A program made the translations under genes and the position numbers. This document shows positions 48,601 through 57,121 of a DNA stretch of 64,000 nt, piece by piece. Position 1 is the stretch's first letter. The number at the start of each line of letters is the position of its first letter. The stretch is from Sphingopyxis sp. Root154. Its GTDB lineage: Bacteria > Pseudomonadota > Alphaproteobacteria > Sphingomonadales > Sphingomonadaceae. Below the pieces are notes generated by a model. That model was not told the origin of the DNA, made no database searches, and was given only the letters and a program-made list of their open reading frames with translations. The stretch covers positions 1,096,824-1,160,823 of the forward strand of contig NZ_LMGI01000002.1 of assembly GCF_001427105.1 (NCBI RefSeq), written 5' to 3'.

Positions 48601-49655
48601 GCGCGGCGATCCGCCTGCTCGGCGAAAACAGCACCTCGATCTGGGGGATGACCAACGCCGAGCGCTGCCGCCGCATGGCGGAAAAAGACGGCAAGCCGAT
48701 AGCGCCGGGCCATGAACTGGTCTTCAACCTCGCTTATGTCTTCGACCCGATGCTGCTGCGCTGGGTGATCGAACAGCCAGGTACGGTTTTCGCCTGGGGC
48801 GGCGCCCCCGTGATCGGACAGGTCCCGGCCGGCAGCGACCCGATGGCGGCCACCGCCATCGATCTGTCGGACGGGCGCAAACTCTATAATCGCCAGCTTC
48901 GCAAGCTCGAGCAGCCCTTCGTCAGGGAACTCACGCCCGCGACGCGACGAGAGATCGAGCGGAAGAGCTATTTCGGCGCCTATAAGGGCGTCACCGATGC
49001 GCTCACCAAATATCTGTGGCCCGAACTCGCGCTATGGCTGACGCGCGGCGCCGCGAGCATCGGCATGACGCCCAATATGGTGACCGCAATCGGCGCGGCG
49101 CTGTGCATCTATGCGACCTATCTCTTCGCCTACGGCCATTACTGGACCGGCATGCTCGCGGGCTTCATCTTCATGGTTCTCGACACCGTCGACGGAAAGC
49201 TTGCGCGCTGCACGATCACTTCGTCGAAATGGGGCAATGTCGCAGACCATGGTGTCGACCTGATCCACCCGCCCTTCTGGTGGTATTTCTGGGGCGTCGG
49301 GCTCGGCAGCTGGGGCCTCGCTCTGTCGAACCAGACCTTCCTGCTGGTCATGATCGCGGTCGTTGCGGGCTACATCCTCCAGCGCGTGATTGAGGGATTG
49401 TTCATCAAGGACTTCGGCATGGACATCCATGTCTGGCAGAAATTCGACAGCGATTTCCGCCTCGTCACCGCGCGGCGCAACCCGAACTTCGCGATCCTCT
49501 TTTTCGCGACGCTCGCGGGACGCCCCGACATCGGGCTGATCGCACTGGCGTGGTGGACCGTCATCTCGCTGGTCGTCCATGCGGTGCGGCTGGTGCAGGC
49601 CTATGCCGTGAAGCGGTCGGGCCGCCCAATCGTCAGCTGGATGGAAGAAGCATGA
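48597..49655 (+). CDS. CDP-alcohol phosphatidyltransferase-family protein with extra N-terminal domain
   Basis: A 352-residue membrane enzyme. The diagnostic motif D-x2-DG-x2-AR-x8-G-x3-D-x3-D is complete: D196, D199, G200, A203, R204, G213, D217, D221. Six membrane helices lie from about residue 145 to 335. The first ~115 residues are an extra soluble domain with ENSTSIWGMTNAERCRRM, in the position where bifunctional inositol-phosphate enzymes carry a cytidylyltransferase, but without an intact nucleotide-binding loop. Such enzymes join a CDP-alcohol to an acceptor hydroxyl with loss of CMP. The acceptor and alcohol are unknown. It overlaps both neighbours by 4 bases. Confidence 0.9.
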   Translation: MSAAIRLLGENSTSIWGMTNAERCRRMAEKDGKPIAPGHELVFNLAYVFDPMLLRWVIEQPGTVFAWGGAPVIGQVPAGSDPMAATAIDLSDGRKLYNRQLRKLEQPFVRELTPATRREIERKSYFGAYKGVTDALTKYLWPELALWLTRGAASIGMTPNMVTAIGAALCIYATYLFAYGHYWTGMLAGFIFMVLDTVDGKLARCTITSSKWGNVADHGVDLIHPPFWWYFWGVGLGSWGLALSNQTFLLVMIAVVAGYILQRVIEGLFIKDFGMDIHVWQKFDSDFRLVTARRNPNFAILFFATLAGRPDIGLIALAWWTVISLVVHAVRLVQAYAVKRSGRPIVSWMEEA

Positions 49656-50080
49656 ACGAGACGATCGCAAAATTCGGCTATCCCGCAACACTAATCGCCG
49701 AATATGAGCATTGGGTCGTGCTGCTCCGCCCCGCGCAGCCGACGCTCGGCGCGCTGGTGCTGGCGGCGAAATCGGACGCGACCGCGTTCGGCGATTTGCC
49801 GGCCGAAGCGCACACCGAACTCAAGATCGCCGCCGCAGCGATTGAAGTCGCGCTCAGCCAGGCCGTCGGCTATGCGAAGATCAACTATCTGATGCTGATG
49901 ATGGTCGACCCGCACGTTCATTTCCACGTCCTGCCGCGCTATGACGGCGAACGCTCGGGCGCGGGGTTGACAGTCGTCGACGCGGGCTGGCCGGCGCAGC
50001 CCGATCTCGGGCAAGCGATGAAGCTCGACGACGCACAGATCGCCGCGCTCACCGGCTGGCTCAAACCCTATTTTGCGTAG
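49652..50080 (+). CDS. HIT (histidine triad) family protein
   Basis: A 142-residue HIT protein; the triad reads HVHFH with H88, H90 and H92, followed by VLPRYDGERSG. Family members hydrolyse or transfer nucleoside monophosphates from phosphoramidates or dinucleotides. Here it is coupled to the CDP-alcohol transferase by ATGA, so it may cleave or recycle a CDP-alcohol or released nucleotide. The last 13 bases overlap the convergent nucleotidyltransferase gene. Confidence 0.9.
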   Translation: MNETIAKFGYPATLIAEYEHWVVLLRPAQPTLGALVLAAKSDATAFGDLPAEAHTELKIAAAAIEVALSQAVGYAKINYLMLMMVDPHVHFHVLPRYDGERSGAGLTVVDAGWPAQPDLGQAMKLDDAQIAALTGWLKPYFA

Positions 50081-50832
50081 CGGCCTTCTTCGGCCCATTT
50101 CGCAGTAAGCACGTCGGCGGCTTCGACGTCCTGCGGGAAGTCGACTTCCTGCCACTCGAGCCCCTCGATCGACACGGTGCCGACGCGGTTGCCCTTGGCG
50201 ATAATGTCGATCGCGCGCAGATACCAGCGCTCGACCCCGTCGGGGGTGCGCATCATCTGGTCGACCTGATTGCGAAAGATCGACGGGCCATCGCCGACGA
50301 AGGCGAGCATGCCGATCGATTCGGCGTTGGTATCGGGGGGCAGCAGCCGCTTGCCGATGTGATGCAGGCGGCCTTCGGCGTCGCGGTTCACCTTCATGTC
50401 GTCATCGTCATAGTCGGCCTTGACGTCGACGGTGACGTTGATCGGCTCGTTCGCGCCCGCGATCAGCTTCGCGACGATCTCGTCCGAGATGATGGTGTCG
50501 CCGTTGAGGATGATGAAATCGCGGTCCATCTCTTCGCGCGCGATCCAGCAGGTGCCGAGATTGTCGGCGACCTGAAAGAAGGGATTGAACAGGGTGCGGA
50601 TGCGCGCGCCGGTGTCACGGTACAACTGCAGCGCATGATCCTCGACGCGTTCGGTGCGAAAGCCCGTGACGACGACGATATCCTTGATCCCGTTCGCGAC
50701 GAGCGCCGCGACCTGCCAGCTGATGAGGCTGCGGCCGTTGAGCTCGATCAGGCATTTGGGGATGTCGCGGGTCAGCGGCAGCAGGCGCGAGCCCTGCCCG
50801 GCCGACAGGATGATGGCTTTGTCGATGGTCAT
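50068..50832 (-). CDS. Sugar-phosphate / alcohol-phosphate nucleotidyltransferase (LicC or IPCT-like)
   Basis: A 254-residue nucleotidyltransferase. AIILSAGQGSRLLPLTRDIPKCLIELNGRSLISWQ is the nucleotide-binding signature with catalytic Arg and Lys, and FIILNGDTIISDEIV carries the metal-binding Asp. NPFFQVADNLGTCWIA is like the choline-phosphate and inositol-phosphate cytidylyltransferases more than hexose enzymes. It could make the CDP-alcohol used by the transferase at 48.6-49.7 kb. Its ATG overlaps the preceding nucleotidyltransferase stop. Confidence 0.87.
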   Translation of the reverse strand: MTIDKAIILSAGQGSRLLPLTRDIPKCLIELNGRSLISWQVAALVANGIKDIVVVTGFRTERVEDHALQLYRDTGARIRTLFNPFFQVADNLGTCWIAREEMDRDFIILNGDTIISDEIVAKLIAGANEPINVTVDVKADYDDDDMKVNRDAEGRLHHIGKRLLPPDTNAESIGMLAFVGDGPSIFRNQVDQMMRTPDGVERWYLRAIDIIAKGNRVGTVSIEGLEWQEVDFPQDVEAADVLTAKWAEEGRYAK

Positions 50833-51623
50833 AGGGGCTGCCCTATAGCGCCTTGCCGCCGCGCGGCAAATATCGCTTCGATCAGTTCGATGTCGGCGGG
50901 CTTGTCGGCATCGATGCACGCCTCGGGTTGGGACATCGGCACAACCTTCGCCTTGAGGCCGAAACGCAGCCCGGCGCGCGCGACGCCCTGCTGAATCGTG
51001 AAGAGGCGGAGCAGCGCGCCGATCAGGAGCCACGGGCCGAAAGCGGCGACGATCTTCAGCCCCTTCTTGCGGTCGCGCTCGATGCGCCCCCAGAAATCGA
51101 GCAACGGCAGCACGCGGCGCCCACGCAGGCGGAACATGTTCGCACCCGACCACCAGCCGCCACGAAATTTCAGCCAGGTGCGCTTCGACTGCGGATAGCG
51201 CGCGAGCAGAGTGTCGCGTTCGACCATCGCGACCGCGACGTCGCTATCCTCGGCGGCGCCCAGAAACTCGGCGATCATCGTCGGCGTGAGCAGGACATTG
51301 TCGGCCGTCGTCACCAGCAACGGGTCGTCCCCGGGTGGCAGCGCGGCGGCAAGCGAGCTGCTGATCCCCTGCCCGGAATCGGCGAAATGCAGGTCGGCGA
51401 GCCCCACCAGTCCCGGCTCGGCGGCGAGCTCGGCGCTGTTCTGCGCGAGGATCGTGATCGGACCGACTTCGGGCGAAGCGCGCAGCGCCCGCACGACATG
51501 GACGAGCATCGCCTGTCCCGCGATCGGCAGCAGCGCCTTGGTCGACACGCCGCTACCGGTCAGTAGCGGATCGGGGCCCGGCCGGCTGCCTGCGAGCACG
51601 ATCGCCGGGATCGGGGCGCTCAC
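50829..51623 (-). CDS. MobA-like NTP transferase-domain protein
   Basis: A 264-residue protein of the nucleotidyltransferase fold. The loop IVLAGSRPGPDPLLTGSGVSTKALLPIAGQAML is present but longer and without the usual GxGTR pattern, LLVTTADNVLLTPTMI has the metal-site Asp, and ACIDADKPADIELIEAIF ends the domain as in MobA or IspD types. A hydrophobic segment near residues 200-215 (FGPWLLIGALLRLF) hints at membrane contact. Activity may be altered. It is the middle gene of a coupled three-gene unit with the esterase and the LicC-like enzyme. Confidence 0.8.
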   Translation of the reverse strand: MSAPIPAIVLAGSRPGPDPLLTGSGVSTKALLPIAGQAMLVHVVRALRASPEVGPITILAQNSAELAAEPGLVGLADLHFADSGQGISSSLAAALPPGDDPLLVTTADNVLLTPTMIAEFLGAAEDSDVAVAMVERDTLLARYPQSKRTWLKFRGGWWSGANMFRLRGRRVLPLLDFWGRIERDRKKGLKIVAAFGPWLLIGALLRLFTIQQGVARAGLRFGLKAKVVPMSQPEACIDADKPADIELIEAIFAARRQGAIGQPL

Positions 51624-52576
51624 TGTGCCGCTTCCGACGCGGGCGCAATGCGGCGGCCGGTCACGCCGCGCAGGAAGTCGGTCGCCTCTTCGAGTACCGG
51701 CCCCTTGTTCTGGAACGGTGCGGCAAGCGCCATCACGATGCCGGTATGGCCCATGCCGGGGTAGACGCGGAGCGTAACCGGGCCGCCCGCCTTCTCGATC
51801 GCGGCGGCGAGGTTCTGGCTGTTGCGCGGACGCACGGTGTCATCCTCGTCGCCGGTCGCGAGCCACAGCGGCGGCGCGTCGCCGCGCGCGAAGTGGATCG
51901 GCTGGGTCTTCTCGATCGGCTTGACCTTGCCCATCGCCCGGTCGCCGCGGCCGCCCTTTTCGAGCGGCAGGAAGTCATAGGGTCCGGCGAGCCCCGCGAC
52001 GCCGCGGATGATCGACGGGTCGCTCTTCACCGCGCGCAGCCATTGCGGGTCGAGCGCTAGCATCGCGGCATTATAGGCACCCGCCGAATGGCCCATCAGC
52101 GCGATCCGGTCGGGGTCGCCGCCAAGTTTGGCGATATGCTCGTGCGTCCACGCGACCGCCGCCGCGCTGTCCTCGATAAAGTCGGGCCAATATGCTTTGG
52201 GTGCGAGGCGATAGTCGGGGATCACCACGACGAAGCCCTGCCGCGCCAGCGCGCGGCCGGCGAAACCATAGCTGCCCCGCTCGCCGCTGTCCCAGCCACC
52301 GCCATAGAAGAAGACGACCACGGGCAGGCGGTCGTCCGCCTTGGCATTTTCGGGAATCCAGATGTCGAGCGACTGGCGCGGGCCGTTGCCATAGGGCTGA
52401 TCGCCCAGCAGCAATCGCGCGCCATCGCCCTGCCCGAGCAACCGGTCGGCCATGTTCAGCGACTTAGCGCCGCCCGCGACGATCATCTTGGCGCCGCCGC
52501 CGAACAGCAGCACGAGCAGCAACAGCACGAAAAGGAATTTGATCAACCGTCGTCCTTTGGAAACCGGCCCCGCCAT
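51620..52576 (-). CDS. Membrane-anchored alpha/beta hydrolase (esterase/lipase type)
   Basis: A 318-residue hydrolase with an N-terminal membrane anchor (residues about 12-32, IKFLFVLLLLVLLFGGGAKM). VVVFFYGGGWDSGERG is the HGGG-like oxyanion block (here YGGG), ALMGHSAGAY the nucleophile elbow, and GDEDDTV plus YPGMGHTGI the Asp and His. Related to carboxylesterases of the BD-FAE type. It is the first gene of the minus-strand unit with two nucleotidyltransferases and is divergent from the lipid kinase-like gene. A deacylase for an envelope precursor is possible. Confidence 0.88.
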   Translation of the reverse strand: MAGPVSKGRRLIKFLFVLLLLVLLFGGGAKMIVAGGAKSLNMADRLLGQGDGARLLLGDQPYGNGPRQSLDIWIPENAKADDRLPVVVFFYGGGWDSGERGSYGFAGRALARQGFVVVIPDYRLAPKAYWPDFIEDSAAAVAWTHEHIAKLGGDPDRIALMGHSAGAYNAAMLALDPQWLRAVKSDPSIIRGVAGLAGPYDFLPLEKGGRGDRAMGKVKPIEKTQPIHFARGDAPPLWLATGDEDDTVRPRNSQNLAAAIEKAGGPVTLRVYPGMGHTGIVMALAAPFQNKGPVLEEATDFLRGVTGRRIAPASEAAQ

Positions 52577-52667
52577 CTTTCGCGCCCTACAGGGCGGCGG
52601 TGCGGCGAACAAGCGGCGGCGCGATATAGGCCGCCACCTTTTCGGCGCTCGCGCGTAGGACAGGGCG

Positions 52668-53510
52668 ATGACCAGCAATTTCTCGCGCCCCGCCCTTGTC
52701 TGCAATCTGCGTAGCGGCAGTTCCGACGAGGCGCTCGTCGGCCGTTTGACCGAGATATGCCGCGCGACGGGCGCCCCGCTAGTCCGCACGGCCGTCCTCC
52801 CCGACGACGAGCTGCCGTCTGCGGCCACGCTACAGAACGACGGCGTCGACCTGCTACTCGTCCTCAGCGGCGACGGCACGCTCAACGCCGCCGCGAGCAA
52901 GCTTGAAGCATGGGGCGGCGCGATGCTCCCGCTCCCCGGTGGTACGCTCAACCTGTTCCACAAGACGCTGCACGGCGATCGCAATCCCGAAGATGTCTTA
53001 CAGGACGCGCTCACCGGCAAGGCGCAGAGCGTCCATCCGCCGACAATCCTCTGCGACGCAGGGCGCGCCTATATCGGCGTGATTGCCGGGCCGACCACCG
53101 CATGGGCCGAGGTTCGCGAACAGTTCCGCTCGCTCAGCTTCAGCGGCCTTGCCGAAACCATCCCCGAAGCGATCGATGCGACACTTCATGGCGATGGCGT
53201 CCGCATCCGCGGTTCGGACCAGTCGTTCCAGGCGATCAACCTGACGCCAAAGCCCGATCGCATTCTTGCAGAGGGGCTGATCACCGACAGCGCGGGGTCG
53301 ATCCTCAGCCACGGGATCGCGTGGCTCGGCGGCGATTTTCGCGAGGGTCCGAGCGTCGACCTGTCCGAGCGCAGCGCGGTCGTCATCGAAAGTACGGGCG
53401 CGATCGGCCTGCTCCTCGACGGCGAACCCGCCGAATTGCCGTCAGGATCAACCTATCGCCTCGAACGCAGCCCGCTCGCATTCCTCGCTACCGCGCCTGT
53501 CAAGCCATGA
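52668..53510 (+). CDS. Diacylglycerol/lipid kinase-like protein
   Basis: A 280-residue protein of the DAGK catalytic-domain family. The nucleotide loop reads LLVLSGDGTLNAAASKL, with Ser in place of the first Gly of the usual GGDGT, and the next loop is PLPGGTLNLFHKTL where most have PLGTgND. Both changes are conservative but notable. Substrate may be a lipid or polyprenol. It is coupled by ATGA to the metallophosphoesterase, suggesting opposed kinase and phosphatase steps. Confidence 0.85.
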   Translation: MTSNFSRPALVCNLRSGSSDEALVGRLTEICRATGAPLVRTAVLPDDELPSAATLQNDGVDLLLVLSGDGTLNAAASKLEAWGGAMLPLPGGTLNLFHKTLHGDRNPEDVLQDALTGKAQSVHPPTILCDAGRAYIGVIAGPTTAWAEVREQFRSLSFSGLAETIPEAIDATLHGDGVRIRGSDQSFQAINLTPKPDRILAEGLITDSAGSILSHGIAWLGGDFREGPSVDLSERSAVVIESTGAIGLLLDGEPAELPSGSTYRLERSPLAFLATAPVKP

Positions 53511-54355
53511 CGCGGCTCTTCCATATCAGCGACCTCCATTTCGGGCTCGAGGATCGCGCCGCGCTCGCCTGGTTCCGCGAATGCGTGCGCCGTGAACAAC
53601 CCGATGCGGTGCTGATCACCGGCGACCTCACGATGCGCGCGCGCAGCCGCGAATTCACCGCCGCTTGCGACTGGATCGGCGCGCTCGACGTGCCGGTGAC
53701 GGTCGAGGTCGGCAATCACGACCTCCCCTATTTCAACCCCCTGGAGCGCTTCTTCGACCCCTATCGCCGCATCCGCGGAATCGAGGCGCTCGTCGAGCGC
53801 GAACTCGACCTGCCCGGCGTCGCCGTGGTGCCGCTGAAGACCACCGCGCGCGCACAATGGCGACTCGACTGGTCGAAGGGTTGGGTGACGCCCAAAGCGC
53901 TCGCCAAGACGCTCGCTGCAATCGACGCGCTACCGCGTGGCGCGACGCTACTCGTCACCGCACACCATCCGCTCGTCGAAGCGGGCACGCGCGGCCGCGC
54001 GCTAACGCGTGGCGGCGCGCGCGCGCTGCGCGAACTGGCCAAGCGCGGCGTCGCGGCGGTGCTCACCGGCCATGTCCACGACGCCTTCGATCTCGTCGCG
54101 CAAACCGAAGCAGGCCCGATCCGCATGATCGGCGCGGGCACGCTGTCGCAGCGCATCCGCTCGACCCCGCCGAGCTTCAACGAGCTGCGGATCAAGGACG
54201 GCGACATCGCAGTCCGTGTTCGCAACGTCGAGGCGGTTCCGACCCCCGACATGCAGATCGACGACGTGCCGCCCGATGCATTGCCGCCGCGCGAACCGGG
54301 CGAACCCGTCGCACCGATCGACGCCGTACCGCCAGTCGATCCGCCGGTGCATTGA
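53507..54355 (+). CDS. Calcineurin-like metallophosphoesterase
   Basis: A 282-residue phosphoesterase with all five metal-site blocks: ISDLHFG, ITGDLTM, VGNHDLPYF, TAHHPLVEAG and LTGHVHDAF. The C-terminal 45 residues are Pro/Asp-rich and probably disordered. The family includes UDP-diacylglucosamine, cyclic-nucleotide and lipid-headgroup phosphodiesterases. Coupled to the lipid-kinase-like gene by ATGA, so a lipid or nucleotide-diphospho substrate is likely. Confidence 0.9.
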   Translation: MTRLFHISDLHFGLEDRAALAWFRECVRREQPDAVLITGDLTMRARSREFTAACDWIGALDVPVTVEVGNHDLPYFNPLERFFDPYRRIRGIEALVERELDLPGVAVVPLKTTARAQWRLDWSKGWVTPKALAKTLAAIDALPRGATLLVTAHHPLVEAGTRGRALTRGGARALRELAKRGVAAVLTGHVHDAFDLVAQTEAGPIRMIGAGTLSQRIRSTPPSFNELRIKDGDIAVRVRNVEAVPTPDMQIDDVPPDALPPREPGEPVAPIDAVPPVDPPVH

Positions 54356-54411
54356 CGCCGCGCCGTATCCCGTTACGTTGCAAGAAAAAACGCAAAATGG
54401 GATGAGAGACG

Positions 54412-55512
54412 ATGCTGACCAAGGGCGACGATTTCCCGCTGCACCAGAGCGCCGAGCCGATTGCCTTCGCCGGCACCGACCGCAATTTCTATGATCGCTA
54501 TTTCTTCAACGGCTATTCGCCCGACGGATCGGTTTTTTTCGCTGCCGCGATGGGTTTTTATCCACAGCTCGGTATCGTCGACGCGGCCTTTTGCGTGCTG
54601 GTCGACGGGATGCAGCATAATCTGCGCGCGAGCCGCCGGTCGGGGGGCGAGCGGCTCGACCTGTCGGTGGGTCCGATCGCGATCGCCATCGACGTACCCC
54701 TCGAACGGCTGACGCTACGCATCGCCGCGAACGACGGGCCGCTCGCGGGCGAACTCCATTTCACTGCGCGGCATTTCCCGATCGAGGAACCGCGCTTCAC
54801 CCGCCGCAACGGTACGCGCCTGTTCATGGACTATACGCGCATGACGCAGAACGGCCATTGGTCGGGATGGCTTTCTGTCGATGGCGCGCGCGTCGATGTC
54901 GGCGCCGACTGGGCCGGAACGCGCGACCGCAGCTGGGGCATCCGTCCCGTCGGGGCTGCCGAACCACAGCCGCCGCCGCAGGGCAATTTTCACCAATTCT
55001 TCTGGCTGTGGACGCCGTGCAATTTTGAGGGTCGCTCGCTCTTCTTTCACAGCAACGACGACGGCGAAGGAAGCCCGTGGAACCGCCGCGCGGTGCTGGT
55101 CGGCGGCGCGTCAAGCAGGGGGGGCAGCGAGCGCCATTATGCCGACCCCGCATTTGCAGCCGAATGGCAGCCGGGCACGCGGCGCTTGGGCAAGCTGACC
55201 GCCGATTTCAATGACAGCACGCGCCTGACGCTCAGCCCGAGCGGGCCCGTGTTCGCGATGAGCGGGCTAGGTTATACCCACCCGGTCTGGGGTCACGGTT
55301 TCGATCATGGCGAGCTCGAGGTCGCGCACGACAGCCTGTCCGAAGCCGAACGGACGTGGGGCAATCCGCTCGCGATGCATGTACAGGCGCTCGTCCGCGC
55401 CGACCTCGCCGACGGCGACCGCAGCGAGAGCGGCATCGGCGTACTCGAACAATTGTTCGTCGGGCCGCACGCGCCAACGGGGCTCACCGGCCTGATGGAT
55501 CCCGCGCCGTGA
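54412..55512 (+). CDS. CrtC/AttH-like (lipocalin-type) protein
   Basis: A 366-residue protein with features of the AttH/CrtC (hydroxyneurosporene synthase-like) superfamily: two lipocalin-like beta halves, with NGHWSGWLSVDGARVDVG, GTRDRSWGIRPVG and FFWLWTPCNFEGRSLFFHSNDDG as the clearest blocks. No signal peptide. Some family members are hydratases; others have no known activity. Its stop overlaps the GTG of a kinase-like phosphotransferase. I give only the fold family. Confidence 0.7.
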   Translation: MLTKGDDFPLHQSAEPIAFAGTDRNFYDRYFFNGYSPDGSVFFAAAMGFYPQLGIVDAAFCVLVDGMQHNLRASRRSGGERLDLSVGPIAIAIDVPLERLTLRIAANDGPLAGELHFTARHFPIEEPRFTRRNGTRLFMDYTRMTQNGHWSGWLSVDGARVDVGADWAGTRDRSWGIRPVGAAEPQPPPQGNFHQFFWLWTPCNFEGRSLFFHSNDDGEGSPWNRRAVLVGGASSRGGSERHYADPAFAAEWQPGTRRLGKLTADFNDSTRLTLSPSGPVFAMSGLGYTHPVWGHGFDHGELEVAHDSLSEAERTWGNPLAMHVQALVRADLADGDRSESGIGVLEQLFVGPHAPTGLTGLMDPAP

Positions 55513-56552
55513 GGTTTCCGACCTCGCCCGAGGCGATGCAGCCAGAATGGCTTGGTGCGGTGCTCGGACACCCGGAAAAACTGAAAGGTTTCGTCGCGGC
55601 GAAGGTCGGCACCGGGCAGATGTGCGACAGCTATCGCCTGACGCTCGACTGGGACGCTGGTGTCGAGGCCCCCGCGACGGTGATCGCCAAATGTCCCAGC
55701 CATGACGAGGCGAGCCGCAATATTGCCAAGCTTACCGGCACCTATGTCAAGGAAATCAGCTGGTATCGGGAGCTTGCCGCCGCCAGCGGCGTCCCCGCGC
55801 CGATATGCCATTATTGCGACATCGCCGACGACGACGTCGATTTTGTCCTGATCCTGTCGGACCTCGCTCCGGCACGGGCGGGCGACCAGCTTGCCGGTCT
55901 CGGCCTCTCCGGACTGATCCCTTGCATCGAAGCGGCGGCAAAGCTTCATGGATATTTGTGGAACGACGCCCGGCTCGCGCAGATGCCCTTGCTTGCACGC
56001 GACAATGCCGGGCTGATCCGCACGCTGTTCCCCCAGCTCTATATCGGCTTTCGCGAACGCTATGCGGCAAGGCTCGCGCCCGAGGTGCTCGACCTCGGCG
56101 CCGGGCTCGTCACGAAACTCGACGCCTATCTGGCGCGCGAGCCTTCGGTCCGGACGATCGTCCATGGCGACCTGCGTGTCGACAATATCCTATTCGCGCC
56201 GGAAGGCGAAGCCTGCTGGATCGTCGACTGGCAGACGCTGGGGCGCGGCAGCGGCGCCGCCGACCTCGCCTATCTGGTCGGCACCAGCATCGCCGACCCG
56301 TTCGAGCGCGCCGCCGCCGACCGGCCCGCCTTCGACCATTGGATCGCGGCATTGGCCGCCGCGGGCGTTCAGCCCGATGCCGAAGCGCTGTGGACCGATT
56401 ACCGCGTCGGCGCCTTGAGCGGCTATTTCATGGCAGTCTTCGCATCGATGAGCGTCGAACGCACAGCACGCGGCGACGAGATGTTCGCGGTGATGGCCGA
56501 ACGGCCGGCGCGGCAGGCACTCGCGCTCGGGAGCCTCGACCTTCTTGGCTAA
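55509..56552 (+). CDS. Aminoglycoside phosphotransferase-like kinase
   Basis: A 347-residue protein of the APH/choline-kinase fold. IVHGDLRVDNILF is the catalytic loop (HGD-x3-DN), and CWIVDWQTLGRGSGAADLAYLV the metal-binding DW block. The ATP site is near APATVIAKCPSHD. This subgroup often sits in gene sets for steroid, fatty-acid or xenobiotic breakdown, as an acyl-CoA-related kinase of unknown substrate, so antibiotic resistance is unlikely. GTG 55509 is used because it overlaps the previous stop (GTGA); ATG 55536 is an alternative. Confidence 0.87.
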   Translation: MRFPTSPEAMQPEWLGAVLGHPEKLKGFVAAKVGTGQMCDSYRLTLDWDAGVEAPATVIAKCPSHDEASRNIAKLTGTYVKEISWYRELAAASGVPAPICHYCDIADDDVDFVLILSDLAPARAGDQLAGLGLSGLIPCIEAAAKLHGYLWNDARLAQMPLLARDNAGLIRTLFPQLYIGFRERYAARLAPEVLDLGAGLVTKLDAYLAREPSVRTIVHGDLRVDNILFAPEGEACWIVDWQTLGRGSGAADLAYLVGTSIADPFERAAADRPAFDHWIAALAAAGVQPDAEALWTDYRVGALSGYFMAVFASMSVERTARGDEMFAVMAERPARQALALGSLDLLG

Positions 56553-56623
56553 TCTGCAACGGAAAAGGGCGGCCCGTTGCCGGACCGCCCTTCCTTTCTC
56601 CGTCCGTCGACGGAAGAAACTGA

Positions 56624-57121
56624 TTAGCGCTTCGAGAACTGGAAGCTGCGACGGGCCTTGGCCTTACCGTACTTCTTACGCTCGACGGCGCGGCTGTCGC
56701 GGGTCAGGAAGCCGGCCGTCTTCACAACGCCGCGCAGCGCGGGTTCGAAACGGGTCAGCGCCTGTGCGATGCCGTGCAGCACGGCGCCCGCCTGGCCCGA
56801 GAGGCCACCGCCCTTGACGGTTGCGATCACGTCATACTGGCCAACGCGCTCGGTCAGGCCGAAGGGCTGGTTGATGACGAGACGCAGCGTCGGACGTGCG
56901 AAATAGACTTCCTGGTCGCGGCCGTTGACGGTGATCTTGCCCGTGCCGGGCTTGACCCACACGCGGGCAACGGCGTCCTTGCGGCGGCCGGTCGCATAGG
57001 CGCGGCCCTGCTTGTCGACGATCTTTTCACGCAGCGGCGTGGTCGAAACCGGAGCGGCGACGGTGCCTTCGACGGCGCCGGCGAGATCCTTGAGATCGGT
57101 CATGGTCTGTTCGTCAGCCAT
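56624..57121 (-). CDS. rpsI: 30S ribosomal protein S9
   Basis: A 165-residue uS9. The core [28 protein letters not shown] is unmistakable, and the C-terminus ends [11 protein letters not shown], whose Lys-Arg tail reaches the P-site tRNA. An N-terminal extension of about 35 residues is normal for alphaproteobacteria. It overlaps the rplM stop by one base (TAATG), the usual rplM-rpsI pair. Confidence 0.99.
   Translation of the reverse strand: MADEQTMTDLKDLAGAVEGTVAAPVSTTPLREKIVDKQGRAYATGRRKDAVARVWVKPGTGKITVNGRDQEVYFARPTLRLVINQPFGLTERVGQYDVIATVKGGGLSGQAGAVLHGIAQALTRFEPALRGVVKTAGFLTRDSRAVERKKYGKAKARRSFQFSKR

Noticed and set aside
55509..56552. Aminoglycoside-resistance gene
   Set aside because: The family fold is shared, but the subgroup and neighbours point to metabolic kinases, so no resistance is claimed.
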